DNA of 64,000 nt from a bacterium. Lineage in GTDB: Bacteria > Oederibacteriota > CAKKQC01. This document shows positions 1 through 8,272 of this stretch, piece after piece. The notes beneath the pieces were generated by a model. It was not told the DNA's origin, did no database searches, and worked only from the letters and a program-made list of their open reading frames with translations. The stretch is taken from the NCBI GenBank assembly GCA_919901855.1, contig CAKKQC010000041.1, forward strand, positions 1 through 64,000. Reading direction: 5' to 3'. Both the position numbers and the translations under genes were made by a program. Position 1 is the stretch's first letter. The number at the start of each line of letters is the position of its first letter.

Positions 1-186
1 ACGACTGTTCACGTCCATCGCAATGACTTCCGTCAGCTTTTCAGCATCCTGCTAGAGAGATAGAGCCCCATTGATCTACCCCATCCGTCGACAGTACCTC
101 ATCTGGTGGATCAAAGCAGACCGACATGATGAACGCAGGCAAGATCGAACGAGAAGCAAAAGGGTGATCGCGGACCCGGCAATCCG
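1..186. other. left-edge stretch, no supported gene
   Basis: This stretch is visibly richer in A and T than the genes that follow. Read from base 1 on the plus strand there are twenty sense codons before TAG at 61-63, which could be the last residues of a gene cut by the window edge, but nothing in them is recognisable. From 64 to the gamma-glutamyltransferase stop at 187 no gene, RNA or clear hairpin was seen. Confidence 0.3.
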
Positions 187-1944
187 CTACCAGCCGATCG
201 CGTACGCGCTGGGGTCGCGCGGCGACGCCGCCCCCTCGATCACGCCGTGGTCGTTGAGCCGCATCGCGAGGACGCGGCCATGAGACCAGTCCCCGTCCAC
301 GCCCACCTCGTGGCCCCTGGCGACGAGCGCGGACCGGGTCTCGGCGGGGATGCGGCCCTCGAGGTACATCTTGTTCAACTCGACGCCGCGCGGGTAGAAG
401 GACGAGGGGAAGTGCGCGGTGTGGACGGTCGGCGCATCTATCGCCTCCTGGAGATCCATGCCGAACTCGACCACGTTCAGGAAGCACTGGAGCGTCCACT
501 GGTCCTGGTGGTCACCGCCCTGCGTCCCAAAGACCATCCACGGCCGGCCGTTACGCATCGCGAGGGACGGGGTCAGGGTCGACCGGGGCCGCTTGCCGGG
601 CTTCAAGGCGTTCGCGCGGTGCGGGTTGAGCGAGAACATCTGGCCGCGGGTGCCCAGCGGGAACCCGACCCCGGGGATCACGGGGCTGGACTGGATCCAG
701 CCCCCGGAGGGGGTCGCCGCCACCATGTTCCCCCACCGGTCGATCGCGTCGCAGTGGGTCGTGTCGTGCGCGTGCATCCGCGCGTGCTCGTTGTCGGCTT
801 TGACGTTGGTCCAATCCGACACCGCGGGCACCCCCGCCCCTGCGTCGCCAGGGCGGAACTCCTTCGACGCCTCGGCCCCGACGAGCGCGCGCCGGACGTC
901 GCTGTACGCCGGCGAGAGCAGGATGTCGAGCGGAACCTTGTCAAACGCGGGGTCGCCGTAGTAGGCTTCGCGGTCGGCGAACGCGAGCTTCGCGCATTCG
1001 ATCAGCGTGTGCAGGTATTCGGGGCTGTTGTGCCCGAGGGCCTTGAGGTCGAAGCCTTCGAGCAGGGCGAGCTGCTGGAGGAAGACCGGCCCCTGGGTCC
1101 AGGACGGGCACTTGAAGACCTCGAGCCCGCGGTAGCTCCGGGAGGCGGGGACCTCGGCCGCCGCCCGCCACCCGGAGAGGTCGCCCCGGGTCAGAAACCC
1201 CCGGTGCATAGTTCCCGTCGAATCCGGCGCCACCGTGGACGCGACGAAGTCGCAGATCCGGGCCGCAGTCTCTCCGGTGTAGAACGCCTCCCGCGCCGCC
1301 TCGATCCCCGCCGCGCGCGAGCGCCCGACCGCGCGCTCCTCGGCCGTGCACATGCGGCGGAGGACCTCGGCCCAGACCGGGTTGCTCACGAGCTCGCCCA
1401 CGGCGGGAACCCGGCCGTCCCGGAGGTACAGGGCGGCCGTGCCGGGATAGTCGCGGGGGAACCGCTCCGCGTTGCCCGCCAGTTGGGCGTGGAGGGAGGG
1501 GTAGAGGGGAAAGCCCTCCTCGGCCAGCTCGATGGCGGGACCGAGCACCTGCCGGAAGGTCATGGTGCCGAACCGCTCTAGCGCCAGCGCCCACGTGCCC
1601 ACCACGGCGGGCACCATCGCCGGGAGCATGCCGTCCCCGGGGATCAGGTCGATCGCGCTCCGCTTGAACCACTCGATCGTCATCGCGGCCGGAGCCGACC
1701 CCTGCCCCGAGATCGCGTGAACCCGCCGCTCCTTCGCCGAATAGATGAGGACCGGCACCTCGCCGCCGAGGCCGCAGTTGTGCGGCTCGACGAGGGCCAG
1801 GCAGAACGTCATGGCGGCGGCGGCGTCCACGGCGTTGCCGCCCTGCTCCATGATCCGGAATCCGGCGGCCGCGGCGAGGTAGTGGCCGGCCGTCACCACC
1901 CCGCGCGTCCCCTGGATCACGGGTCGCGTCGTGAAACACCCCAT
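187..1944 (-). CDS. gamma-glutamyltransferase family protein
   Basis: Member of the gamma-glutamyltranspeptidase family (Ntn hydrolases that mature by self-cleavage and transfer or hydrolyse gamma-glutamyl groups of glutathione and related amides). The N-terminal part has the family's GGNAVDAAAA segment (about residues 35-44). The processing and catalytic Thr lies in DTTHCDAID, with Thr395 as the expected new N-terminus of the small subunit. The length of 585 aa fits the full precursor. No clear signal peptide is present, so a cytoplasmic member, as in many bacterial paralogs, is possible. The start is the ATG at 1944; no Shine-Dalgarno sequence is seen. It is divergent from the GH35 gene across 59 bp. 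Substrate specificity cannot be read from sequence. Confidence 0.93.
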   Translation of the reverse strand: MGCFTTRPVIQGTRGVVTAGHYLAAAAGFRIMEQGGNAVDAAAAMTFCLALVEPHNCGLGGEVPVLIYSAKERRVHAISGQGSAPAAMTIEWFKRSAIDLIPGDGMLPAMVPAVVGTWALALERFGTMTFRQVLGPAIELAEEGFPLYPSLHAQLAGNAERFPRDYPGTAALYLRDGRVPAVGELVSNPVWAEVLRRMCTAEERAVGRSRAAGIEAAREAFYTGETAARICDFVASTVAPDSTGTMHRGFLTRGDLSGWRAAAEVPASRSYRGLEVFKCPSWTQGPVFLQQLALLEGFDLKALGHNSPEYLHTLIECAKLAFADREAYYGDPAFDKVPLDILLSPAYSDVRRALVGAEASKEFRPGDAGAGVPAVSDWTNVKADNEHARMHAHDTTHCDAIDRWGNMVAATPSGGWIQSSPVIPGVGFPLGTRGQMFSLNPHRANALKPGKRPRSTLTPSLAMRNGRPWMVFGTQGGDHQDQWTLQCFLNVVEFGMDLQEAIDAPTVHTAHFPSSFYPRGVELNKMYLEGRIPAETRSALVARGHEVGVDGDWSHGRVLAMRLNDHGVIEGAASPRDPSAYAIGW

Positions 1945-1989
1945 CTCGCAGGAACCATTGTAGCCGCAACGCCCCCGCGCCGTCTGCTA

Positions 1990-1995
1990 TAACAT
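1990..1995 (+). promoter_or_regulatory. putative -10 element (TAACAT), GH35 gene
   Basis: TAACAT lies 8 nt before the ATG at 2004 and there is no Shine-Dalgarno sequence between them. This matches the TANNNT spacing seen before many genes here and suggests a leaderless or nearly leaderless mRNA. No good -35 is visible. Confidence 0.4.
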
Positions 1996-2003
1996 GGAAC
2001 ACC

Positions 2004-4088
2004 ATGACGCGAGAATCGCCGATCGTCTTCCGGAACAAGGCGCTGGTCGAGAACGGGCGCCCCCGGCTCGTCCTCTCGGGGGAGGTCCAGTACTTCCGGA
2101 CGCCCCGGGCGTCGTGGCGGACCATGTTCCGGCGCCTCAAGGAGGCGCGGTGCGACACGCTCTCGACCTACGTGCCGTGGAGCTGGCACGAGATCGAGGA
2201 CGGCGTATTCGATTTCACCGGCCGGACGCACCCGTCGCGCGACCTCGTGACATTCCTCAAAATGGCCGCCGACCAGGGCCTGAAGCTGGTCGTGAAGCCC
2301 GGCCCTTACGTCTTCGCCGAGCTCCTGAACGGCGGCATCCCGGCGTGGTACCTGAAGTCCCACCCGGAATCGATCGCGCTCGGCCCCGACGGCAGGTCGC
2401 GGGCCCGGGTCCTCAAGTTCCCGCACGTCACGTACTGCCACCCGGCCTACATGGAGCACGCGCGGCGGTGGCTGACCGAGGCGTGGTGGGTCCTCATGCC
2501 CCACGCCGGACGGACGCTCATGGTCCAGGTCGACAATGAGATCAACTACAGCCACTCGTTCTTCTGGTTCGGCCCCTACACGATCGACTACCACCCCTTC
2601 CTCGTGAAACGGGGCGTCTACCAGCGCTGGTTGGGGCGCGAATTCGGATCGATCGCGCGGCTCAACGACCGGTACCGGTCCCGCCACCTGACGTTCGACG
2701 AGGTCAAGCCCCCGGTCGACTGGGACCCCTCCCCCGCGACCCGGTGCCGCACGCTCGACTGGGTCGCGTTCAAGGAATGGATCGCGGTCGAGCAGGTCCG
2801 CCGGTGCTGCGACCACCTGCACGCGCTCGGCGCCCGCGGTCCGTTCTGCGTGAACGCCCCGTTCACGGGCTGGGCCACGGCCTGGAACAACACGAAGCGG
2901 TGGATGACCCCCGCGCCGTACGACGTCGTGATCGCGCACGTGGACTACCCCGGTGTCGTCAACGACGGAAACTTCGGGGAGACGCTCGGGCTGATCCACT
3001 ACGCCCGTTCCTGCGACAACGTCATCGACACGAACCTCGAGACGCAGGCCTGCACGGTCTCCAAGATCTGGGGCAAGCACGGCGCCTCGTACGACCTCAC
3101 CCACAAGAGCCTGATCGGGGCGGGGATGAACACGGTCAACTACTACTGGTTCAACGACGGGGTGAATTTCCTCGGGCAGGGCCACTACCAGGAATCGCAC
3201 GAGTACCACTGCCCGCTGGACGTCAACGGCAAGCCGCGCGAGCACTTCGCCGGGATCAAGCGGATCAACCGGTTCCTCGCGGCGCACCCGTCGATCGCGG
3301 CCACGGCCCCGACGGCCGAGGTCGCGGTCGGGTACGTGCACGAGTGGGGCCGGGCCAACTTCCTGGCCCGGTGGGACGGGGCGTACGAGCACCGGACGAA
3401 CGCGCTCCTGAACCTCCTCGGCGCCTGCGGCGTGAGCTTCGAGATGACGGACCTCCGCGACTGGGCGCCCGGGACGATGCCGCCGAAGACGCTCTTCGTC
3501 CAGTCGGCGCCGTTCATGCCCCGGGACGCGATGGGGAAACTGGTCTCGTACGTGCGCGGCGGAGGCCACCTCGTGATCTCCAACTACCTCCCCGGTCTCG
3601 ACGGGGACCTCGCCCCGTGCGGGCTCCTCACGAAGGCGTTCGGCGCCGGACGGATCGTGGAGCTGCCGGCCAAGCCCGGGCCGCTGGAGCCCAACAAGAT
3701 CCGGATGGCGGGCAAGGAGTTCTTCGTCCTCGACCGGCTGCAGACGTTCCGGCCCGGGCGCGGGGCGCGGACGCTCGCGACCAGTGCGGGGAAGATCTGC
3801 GCATTCGAGCGCAAGATCGCCAAGGGCCGGGTCAACGTGATCGGGTTCAAGCTCGAGTATCTCTTCACCGACCTCCACCGTATCGTTCTCGGGTCGATCC
3901 TCGGCCGCAAGCTCGACGCCGTCTGCCCCGTCCTCACCCGGAAAGGGCCGGGCGTCACTCTCAAGACCGTCTGCAACCTCGAGGACGAGCCGCACACGGT
4001 GGCCGTGGGCGGGAAGCGGGTCCGCCTCCCCGGCAAGACCGCGGCGTTCGTCCTGACCGAGGGCCGCCGCCGGACCGTCTTCATCTGA
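2004..4088 (+). CDS. GH35-type beta-galactosidase-like glycoside hydrolase
   Basis: Glycoside hydrolase of the GH35 type (clan GH-A TIM barrel), which removes terminal beta-galactose or related sugars. The order of motifs fits: SGEVQYFR near residue 25, the GPYVFAELLNGGIPAWYL stretch (GH35 GPY.CAEW..GG.PAWL), and VQVDNEI with Glu179 as the probable acid/base. Glu346 in DTNLETQA is the likely nucleophile. After the barrel there is a glutamine-amidotransferase-like segment and a short beta-sandwich, as in long GH35/GH42-type enzymes. No signal peptide is visible, so action on imported oligosaccharides is inferred. Length is 694 aa. The ATG at 1994 is in another frame and was rejected. Confidence 0.88.
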   Translation: MTRESPIVFRNKALVENGRPRLVLSGEVQYFRTPRASWRTMFRRLKEARCDTLSTYVPWSWHEIEDGVFDFTGRTHPSRDLVTFLKMAADQGLKLVVKPGPYVFAELLNGGIPAWYLKSHPESIALGPDGRSRARVLKFPHVTYCHPAYMEHARRWLTEAWWVLMPHAGRTLMVQVDNEINYSHSFFWFGPYTIDYHPFLVKRGVYQRWLGREFGSIARLNDRYRSRHLTFDEVKPPVDWDPSPATRCRTLDWVAFKEWIAVEQVRRCCDHLHALGARGPFCVNAPFTGWATAWNNTKRWMTPAPYDVVIAHVDYPGVVNDGNFGETLGLIHYARSCDNVIDTNLETQACTVSKIWGKHGASYDLTHKSLIGAGMNTVNYYWFNDGVNFLGQGHYQESHEYHCPLDVNGKPREHFAGIKRINRFLAAHPSIAATAPTAEVAVGYVHEWGRANFLARWDGAYEHRTNALLNLLGACGVSFEMTDLRDWAPGTMPPKTLFVQSAPFMPRDAMGKLVSYVRGGGHLVISNYLPGLDGDLAPCGLLTKAFGAGRIVELPAKPGPLEPNKIRMAGKEFFVLDRLQTFRPGRGARTLATSAGKICAFERKIAKGRVNVIGFKLEYLFTDLHRIVLGSILGRKLDAVCPVLTRKGPGVTLKTVCNLEDEPHTVAVGGKRVRLPGKTAAFVLTEGRRRTVFI

Positions 4089-4107
4089 GGCCCATCCCAC
4101 AAGCCGG

Positions 4108-4134
4108 TTGACAACCATACAAGGTTTGTATAGT
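4108..4134 (+). promoter_or_regulatory. promoter and operator of the CopG/PIN module
   Basis: TTGACA at 4108-4113 and TATAGT at 4129-4134 (15-nt spacer; TAGTCT at 4131-4136 would give 17). A perfect inverted repeat, ATACAA-GGT-TTGTAT, occupies 4117-4131 and overlaps the -10, the usual place for an operator bound by a ribbon-helix-helix antitoxin. The ATG is 8 nt after the -10 with no Shine-Dalgarno sequence, so the mRNA is probably leaderless. Confidence 0.75.
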
Positions 4135-4142
4135 CTCCAGAT

Positions 4143-4385
4143 ATGAGAACGGCGACGGTCAATCTCTCCTTGCCCACAGTCCTCTTGCGTGAAGTCGACG
4201 CCGAGGCCCGCCGGGAACGCCGCACGCGGTCGGAGTACGTCCGCGAAGCCGTCCGGGCCCAGGTCCAGCGCCGGAAGAACTGGGATCGCCTGCTGGCGTA
4301 TGCAAACGCGAATGCGAAACGCCGTCACATCACGCAGGCGGATGTTGAAACCGCCATCCGTGAAGTGCGGCAGGGGAAGCGCTGA
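4143..4385 (+). CDS. CopG-family ribbon-helix-helix antitoxin
   Basis: Small (80 aa) DNA-binding antitoxin. The N-terminus TATVNLSLPTVLLREVDAEA is the beta-strand and first helix of the ribbon-helix-helix fold, followed by RRTRSEYVREAV for the second helix. The charged C-terminal half would bind and neutralise the PIN toxin encoded next. Its stop codon overlaps the toxin start, and the palindrome in its promoter points to autoregulation. The ATG at 4143 lies close to the predicted transcription start, so no leader is expected. Confidence 0.9.
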   Translation: MRTATVNLSLPTVLLREVDAEARRERRTRSEYVREAVRAQVQRRKNWDRLLAYANANAKRRHITQADVETAIREVRQGKR

Positions 4386-4798
4386 AGCGGGCCGTCCTCG
4401 ACACCAACGTCTGGGTGTCGGGCATCGTCTATCCAGGAGCGGTCCGGCCCATCGTGACTGCCGCCCGGGACAAACGCTTCCGGCCGCTCATCTCGTCCCC
4501 TCTGCTGGATGAACTAGCCTCCGTCCTGATGCGTCCCCGCTTCGGATACTCGGCACGTGCGGTTGCGGATTTCATCCAGACCGTGAGCGCCACCAGCGAA
4601 GCCATTCGACCGACAGCCGAGTACCAAGTCATAACGAAGGACCCTTCGGACAACCGTGTCCTCGAATGCGCCACGGCGGGAGATGCGGATGTGATCGTAT
4701 CCGGTGACCGGCACCTCCTCCAGCTCTGCTCCTTCAAAGGCATCCCGATCGTGACACCCGCCGCATTCCTTGATACGCTCGAGATTGATGCCACCTGA
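4382..4798 (+). CDS. PIN-domain toxin (COG1569 type), CTG start
   Basis: PIN-domain ribonuclease of the toxin-antitoxin class annotated as 'toxin component, PIN family'. The family N-terminus VLDTNVWVSG, with the first metal-binding Asp (Asp7), is encoded from 4388 on, upstream of the first ATG/GTG/TTG-type start in frame (GTG at 4415). The frame is closed by a stop at 4361-4363. The only candidate between is CTG at 4382, which forms CTGA with the antitoxin stop, preceded by AGGGGAAG at 4372-4379. Later acidic residues lie in DPSDNRVLECA and GDADVIVSGD. The product is 138 aa, normal for the family. The last 11 bp overlap the aldo/keto reductase gene. Confidence 0.88.
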   Translation: MKRAVLDTNVWVSGIVYPGAVRPIVTAARDKRFRPLISSPLLDELASVLMRPRFGYSARAVADFIQTVSATSEAIRPTAEYQVITKDPSDNRVLECATAGDADVIVSGDRHLLQLCSFKGIPIVTPAAFLDTLEIDAT

Positions 4799-5654
4799 GC
4801 CGCTGCCGCGACGCCCCCTGGGCAAGACCGGGGAGTCGCTGTCCGTCGTCGGGTTCGGAGGAATCATCGTCATGGACGAGACCCCGGCCGACGCGGCGAA
4901 GTTCGTGGGCGAGGCGATCGACGAGGGGTGCAACTACTTCGACGTGGCGCCGAGCTACGGCAACGCCGAGGAGCGGCTCGGCCCCGCGCTGGAGCCCTAC
5001 CGGAAGAACATCTTCCTGGCCTGCAAGACCACGGAGCGGAAGAAGGCGGACGCGGCGAAGGAGCTCCGGAACTCGCTCAAGCTCCTGCGCACGGACCACG
5101 TGGACGTCTACCAGATGCACGCGCTCACGACGGAGGAGGACACGGGGACCGCATTCGGCCCCGGCGGCGCGCTCGAGGCGTTCATCGAGGCGAAGGCGGC
5201 GGGCCTGACCCGGTTCCTCGGGTTCTCGGCGCACAGCGAGGAAGGGGCGATGCGCGCGATGGAGACCGGCTCGTTCGACACGATCCTGTTCCCGTTCAGC
5301 CTCGGGTCGTGGCGCGACGGCCACTTCGGACCGCGCGTGCTCGAAGTGGCGAAGAAGCGGGGCATGGGCCTGCTGGCCCTGAAGGCCCTCGGCAAGCGCG
5401 CGCTCAAGGACGGGGAGGCGCGGCCGTGGAAGAAGTGCTGGTACGGCCCAGTCGACACCTACGAGGAGGCGCTGGCCGGCATCCGGTTCACGCTCTCGCT
5501 GGGGGTGACCGCCGCGGTCTCGCCGAGCCACATCGAGCTGTTCCGGTGGGCCGTCCGGGCCGCCCGCGAGTTCACGCCCCTGCCCCCCGGCGAGATCCCT
5601 GAGTCGCTCCGCGCGGCCGCCGCCTTCTCCCCCATCTTCACCGCATCCCGCTGA
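4788..5654 (+). CDS. aldo/keto reductase family oxidoreductase
   Basis: NADPH-type aldo/keto reductase (TIM barrel, 288 aa). The tetrad is visible: Asp and Tyr in DVAPSYGNAE, Lys in ACKTTERKK, and His in YQMHAL. The barrel ends with a short segment lacking the usual long helical C-terminus. An upstream TTG (4770) is in frame, but the ATG at 4788 starts where the family starts (PRRPLGKTGESLSVVGFGG) and overlaps the toxin stop, suggesting co-transcription with the toxin-antitoxin module. The substrate is unknown; with three more AKRs here, roles in sugar or aldehyde reduction are likely. Confidence 0.88.
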   Translation: MPPEPLPRRPLGKTGESLSVVGFGGIIVMDETPADAAKFVGEAIDEGCNYFDVAPSYGNAEERLGPALEPYRKNIFLACKTTERKKADAAKELRNSLKLLRTDHVDVYQMHALTTEEDTGTAFGPGGALEAFIEAKAAGLTRFLGFSAHSEEGAMRAMETGSFDTILFPFSLGSWRDGHFGPRVLEVAKKRGMGLLALKALGKRALKDGEARPWKKCWYGPVDTYEEALAGIRFTLSLGVTAAVSPSHIELFRWAVRAAREFTPLPPGEIPESLRAAAAFSPIFTASR

Positions 5655-5665
5655 GACCCGCAGCG

Positions 5666-7459
5666 CTACTTCGGCGCTGAGCCCTCCAGCTTGGCGAGGT
5701 CCTCGCAGCCCTTGGCGTCGCCGGCCTCGCATCCCTTGGCCAGCATCTTCTTCCCGACGTCCACCCGGCCGGCCCTGACGTGGAGGGCGCCCAGCCGGGA
5801 ACAGCCGGCCGCGTAGCCGTCCGTGCACGCGCGCTGGAACAGTTCGGCGGCGAGCGACGGGTTCTTCTCCGCGCCGATGCCGAGCTCGACCAGGAGCCCG
5901 AGGTCCGCGCACGACCGGGCCACGCCGCGGTCGCAGGCGCGGCGCAGGAGCGCGACCGCCCGCGCCGCGTCCGGGTTCACGCCCTCGCCCTCGGCGTACC
6001 GGGCCCCGAGGAGGGCGCAGCTCACCATGTCGCCGCCCGTGCACGCGCGGTGGTACAGGGCGAGCGCCCGCCCCCAGTCCCGGAGAACACCATTGCCCGT
6101 CTCGTAGAGCGCCGCCAGGTCGCGGCAGGCGCCCACGTCGCCGCCGTCGCAGGCCCTCGTGTAGAGCGCCGCGGCCTTCGCGGGGTCCCGGTCCACGCCC
6201 AGCCCCGCGTCGAAGACCTCGCCCAGGTTGGCGCATCCCGGAAGGTGGCCCCGGGCGCACGCCTCCTCGAACAGGGTCGCCGCCTGCGCGAGGTCCGCGG
6301 GCACGCCCACGCCGTCGAGGTAGAGGCGCCCCAGCCACGTGCACGCCGCGCCCTCCCCGCCCTCGCAGGCCTCGCGCAGGAGGTCGACGGCCTTGCCGAG
6401 GTCGCCCGCGTCCGCCCCGTGGATCAGGATCGCGGCCCCGAGGTTCGTGCAGCCCATCGGATCGCCGTCCTCGCACGCCCGGCGGAAGCACTCGGTCGCG
6501 TACGCCGGGTCCGCCTTCACGCCCTCGCCCCGCTCGTACAGCATGCCGAGCCCGGTGCACCCGCTCGCGTCCCCGTCCTCGCACGCCCGGGTGAACAGCT
6601 CGAGAGCCCGGTGGTAATCCCGAGTGACGACCTTGCCCTCGTAGTAGAGGGAGGCCAGCCCCGTGCAGCCCCGCGCCCAGCCGCCCTCGCAGGCCAGCCG
6701 GAACGAGGGCATGGAGCCCTCGGGGTCCGCCGGGCCCCCCAGCCCGAGCAGTCGCATGCGGCCGAGCTCGGCGCACCCCCGCGGCTCGCCGTGGGCACAG
6801 GCCGTCTCATAGAGCGACCGGGCCCGGGCGAGGTCGGCCGGCGCGCCCGACCCGGTCTCACAGCACAGGGCGAGGCTCAGGCATCCCTCGCCGTAGCCGG
6901 TCGCGCAGGAGCGCGTGAAGAGCTTGACCGCCCGCTCCGGGTCCCGGTCCACGCCCTGGCCCGTGAGGTAGAGGTAGCCTAGCAGGGCCATCGCATGCCC
7001 GTTGCCGAGGGCGGCGCCCTTCTTGAGGAGGACGAGCGCCTTCGCGGGGTCCTTGGTCACGCCCTTCCCCTGCATGCGCAGCACCGCCAGGTTCGCGCAC
7101 CCGCGCCCCTCGCCCCGGTTGCACGCGCGCCGGAACAGCGAGGCCGCCCGGCCCGTGCCGGTCCTCGTTCCCCGTCCCTCGAGGCACAGGGCCGCGAGAT
7201 CGCAGCACGCCTGCATGTCGCCCAAGTCGCACGCATGGGTGTAGAACGCGACGGCCTTCGCGGGATCCGCCCGCACGCCTTCCCCGTGGTCGTACTTCCA
7301 GCCGAGTTTGCGACAGGAGGACGCCATCCCGTCCGCGCACTCGGCCTCGCACGCGGGCAGGCTGAAACAGGCTCCGGGCGGCGCGGCATCGGGGGCGGCG
7401 AGGGCGTGGCCGGGCAGGGCCGCCGCGCACAACACGGCGGCCGCGAGCCCGGGGTTCAC
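5666..7459 (-). CDS. exported cysteine-rich Sel1-repeat protein
   Basis: A 597-aa protein with an N-terminal signal peptide (NPGLAAAVLCAAALPGHALA) followed by about fifteen Sel1-like helical repeats of 36-37 residues. Nearly every repeat carries an AC-x7-C pair followed by a leucine-rich turn and G.GV..D, the pattern of the disulfide-bridged Helicobacter Hcp family. The third repeat (GAALGNGHAMALLG) has lost both cysteines. A periplasmic or surface scaffold is inferred. The start is GTG at 7459, which forms GTGA with the stop of the sugar isomerase gene; an in-frame extension upstream is only the shadow of that gene. It is last in a four-gene operon. Confidence 0.88.
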   Translation of the reverse strand: MNPGLAAAVLCAAALPGHALAAPDAAPPGACFSLPACEAECADGMASSCRKLGWKYDHGEGVRADPAKAVAFYTHACDLGDMQACCDLAALCLEGRGTRTGTGRAASLFRRACNRGEGRGCANLAVLRMQGKGVTKDPAKALVLLKKGAALGNGHAMALLGYLYLTGQGVDRDPERAVKLFTRSCATGYGEGCLSLALCCETGSGAPADLARARSLYETACAHGEPRGCAELGRMRLLGLGGPADPEGSMPSFRLACEGGWARGCTGLASLYYEGKVVTRDYHRALELFTRACEDGDASGCTGLGMLYERGEGVKADPAYATECFRRACEDGDPMGCTNLGAAILIHGADAGDLGKAVDLLREACEGGEGAACTWLGRLYLDGVGVPADLAQAATLFEEACARGHLPGCANLGEVFDAGLGVDRDPAKAAALYTRACDGGDVGACRDLAALYETGNGVLRDWGRALALYHRACTGGDMVSCALLGARYAEGEGVNPDAARAVALLRRACDRGVARSCADLGLLVELGIGAEKNPSLAAELFQRACTDGYAAGCSRLGALHVRAGRVDVGKKMLAKGCEAGDAKGCEDLAKLEGSAPK

Positions 7460-8271
7460 ATGAAGCCCCGGACGTGCTCCGCCGCCGCCGCGTATTCGGC
7501 TTCGGTCGTCAGATGCTCGAGCATGAGCGGCGTGTCCGGATCCAGCGTCGCGAGGGAGTCGAGGTACGCCCGGAAGTCCAGCCCCCCGCGGCCGGGTGCC
7601 ACCTCGGTCAGGTGTACGATCGCCTCGTCGCTCATGGCGACGTCCTTGGCGTGACAGCTCTTGATCCGGTTCCCGAATTGCCCGACGAAGTCGCGGATGA
7701 ACCCGCCGGTGTCGGCGAAACGCTCCGCCGAGTTGATCATGTTCACGGGGTCGAAGTGGACTCCGAACGCGGCGCGGTCCACGGCCCGCAGGAGCCGCGC
7801 CTGGCTGGCGGGCGAGTCCGGCGGGACCCAGTACATGCACTCGAGCGTGTAGGCCGCCCGCCGAGGGCGGACGGCATCGACGATCCGGCGCACGGTCTCG
7901 ACGATGAGGTCGAAGGTCGCCGCCGAGTAGTTGTCGGGATGCGGTCCGTCCCACTTCGCCGGATGCCGCGACCCCGCGATGTTGACGCAGCACCGGGCCC
8001 CGATCCGCTCCGCGAGGTCGAGCCGGGCGATGCTCAGCTCGACCGCCTTCCGCGCGATCTCGGCGTCCAGGCTGATCGGGTTGCTCCATGCCCCGACCTC
8101 GGCGATGACGAGACCGGCGGCCGCTGCCGCCTCCGCGTAGGCGCGGACGGTCGGCTCGTCCGCGGTCTCGTCCACGGGACAGTACGTGGCGGTGTAACCG
8201 GCGCGCACGTGGGCTTGCGCCCATTCGCCCGGGTCCTGCCAATCACCGAAGATCGGTCCGCCCAATCTCAT
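7456..8271 (-). CDS. sugar phosphate isomerase/epimerase-like TIM barrel
   Basis: Xylose-isomerase-like TIM barrel (AP endonuclease 2 family), 271 aa. Family features are YTLECMYWVPP, FGVHFDPVNMINS, KSCHAKDV and LMLEHL, which supply the Glu, Asp and His metal ligands. These enzymes isomerise or epimerise sugars, sugar acids or inositols; the substrate cannot be told here. The start is the ATG at 8271, with GGTGGTGAG directly upstream; earlier in-frame codons lie inside the GH2-like gene. It follows that gene with a 1-nt gap and overlaps the Sel1 gene by 4 nt. Confidence 0.85.
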   Translation of the reverse strand: MRLGGPIFGDWQDPGEWAQAHVRAGYTATYCPVDETADEPTVRAYAEAAAAAGLVIAEVGAWSNPISLDAEIARKAVELSIARLDLAERIGARCCVNIAGSRHPAKWDGPHPDNYSAATFDLIVETVRRIVDAVRPRRAAYTLECMYWVPPDSPASQARLLRAVDRAAFGVHFDPVNMINSAERFADTGGFIRDFVGQFGNRIKSCHAKDVAMSDEAIVHLTEVAPGRGGLDFRAYLDSLATLDPDTPLMLEHLTTEAEYAAAAEHVRGFM

Positions 8272-8272
8272 C

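Noticed and set aside
247-1581. Long open frames opposite the gamma-glutamyltransferase and other genes
   Set aside because: They mirror GC-rich codon structure of the true genes, are rich in Arg, Gly and Pro, and show no domain; the same holds for many long frames across the window.
4415-4417. GTG as start of the PIN toxin
   Set aside because: It would remove the conserved VLDTN strand with the first catalytic Asp; CTG at 4382 keeps it and overlaps the antitoxin stop.
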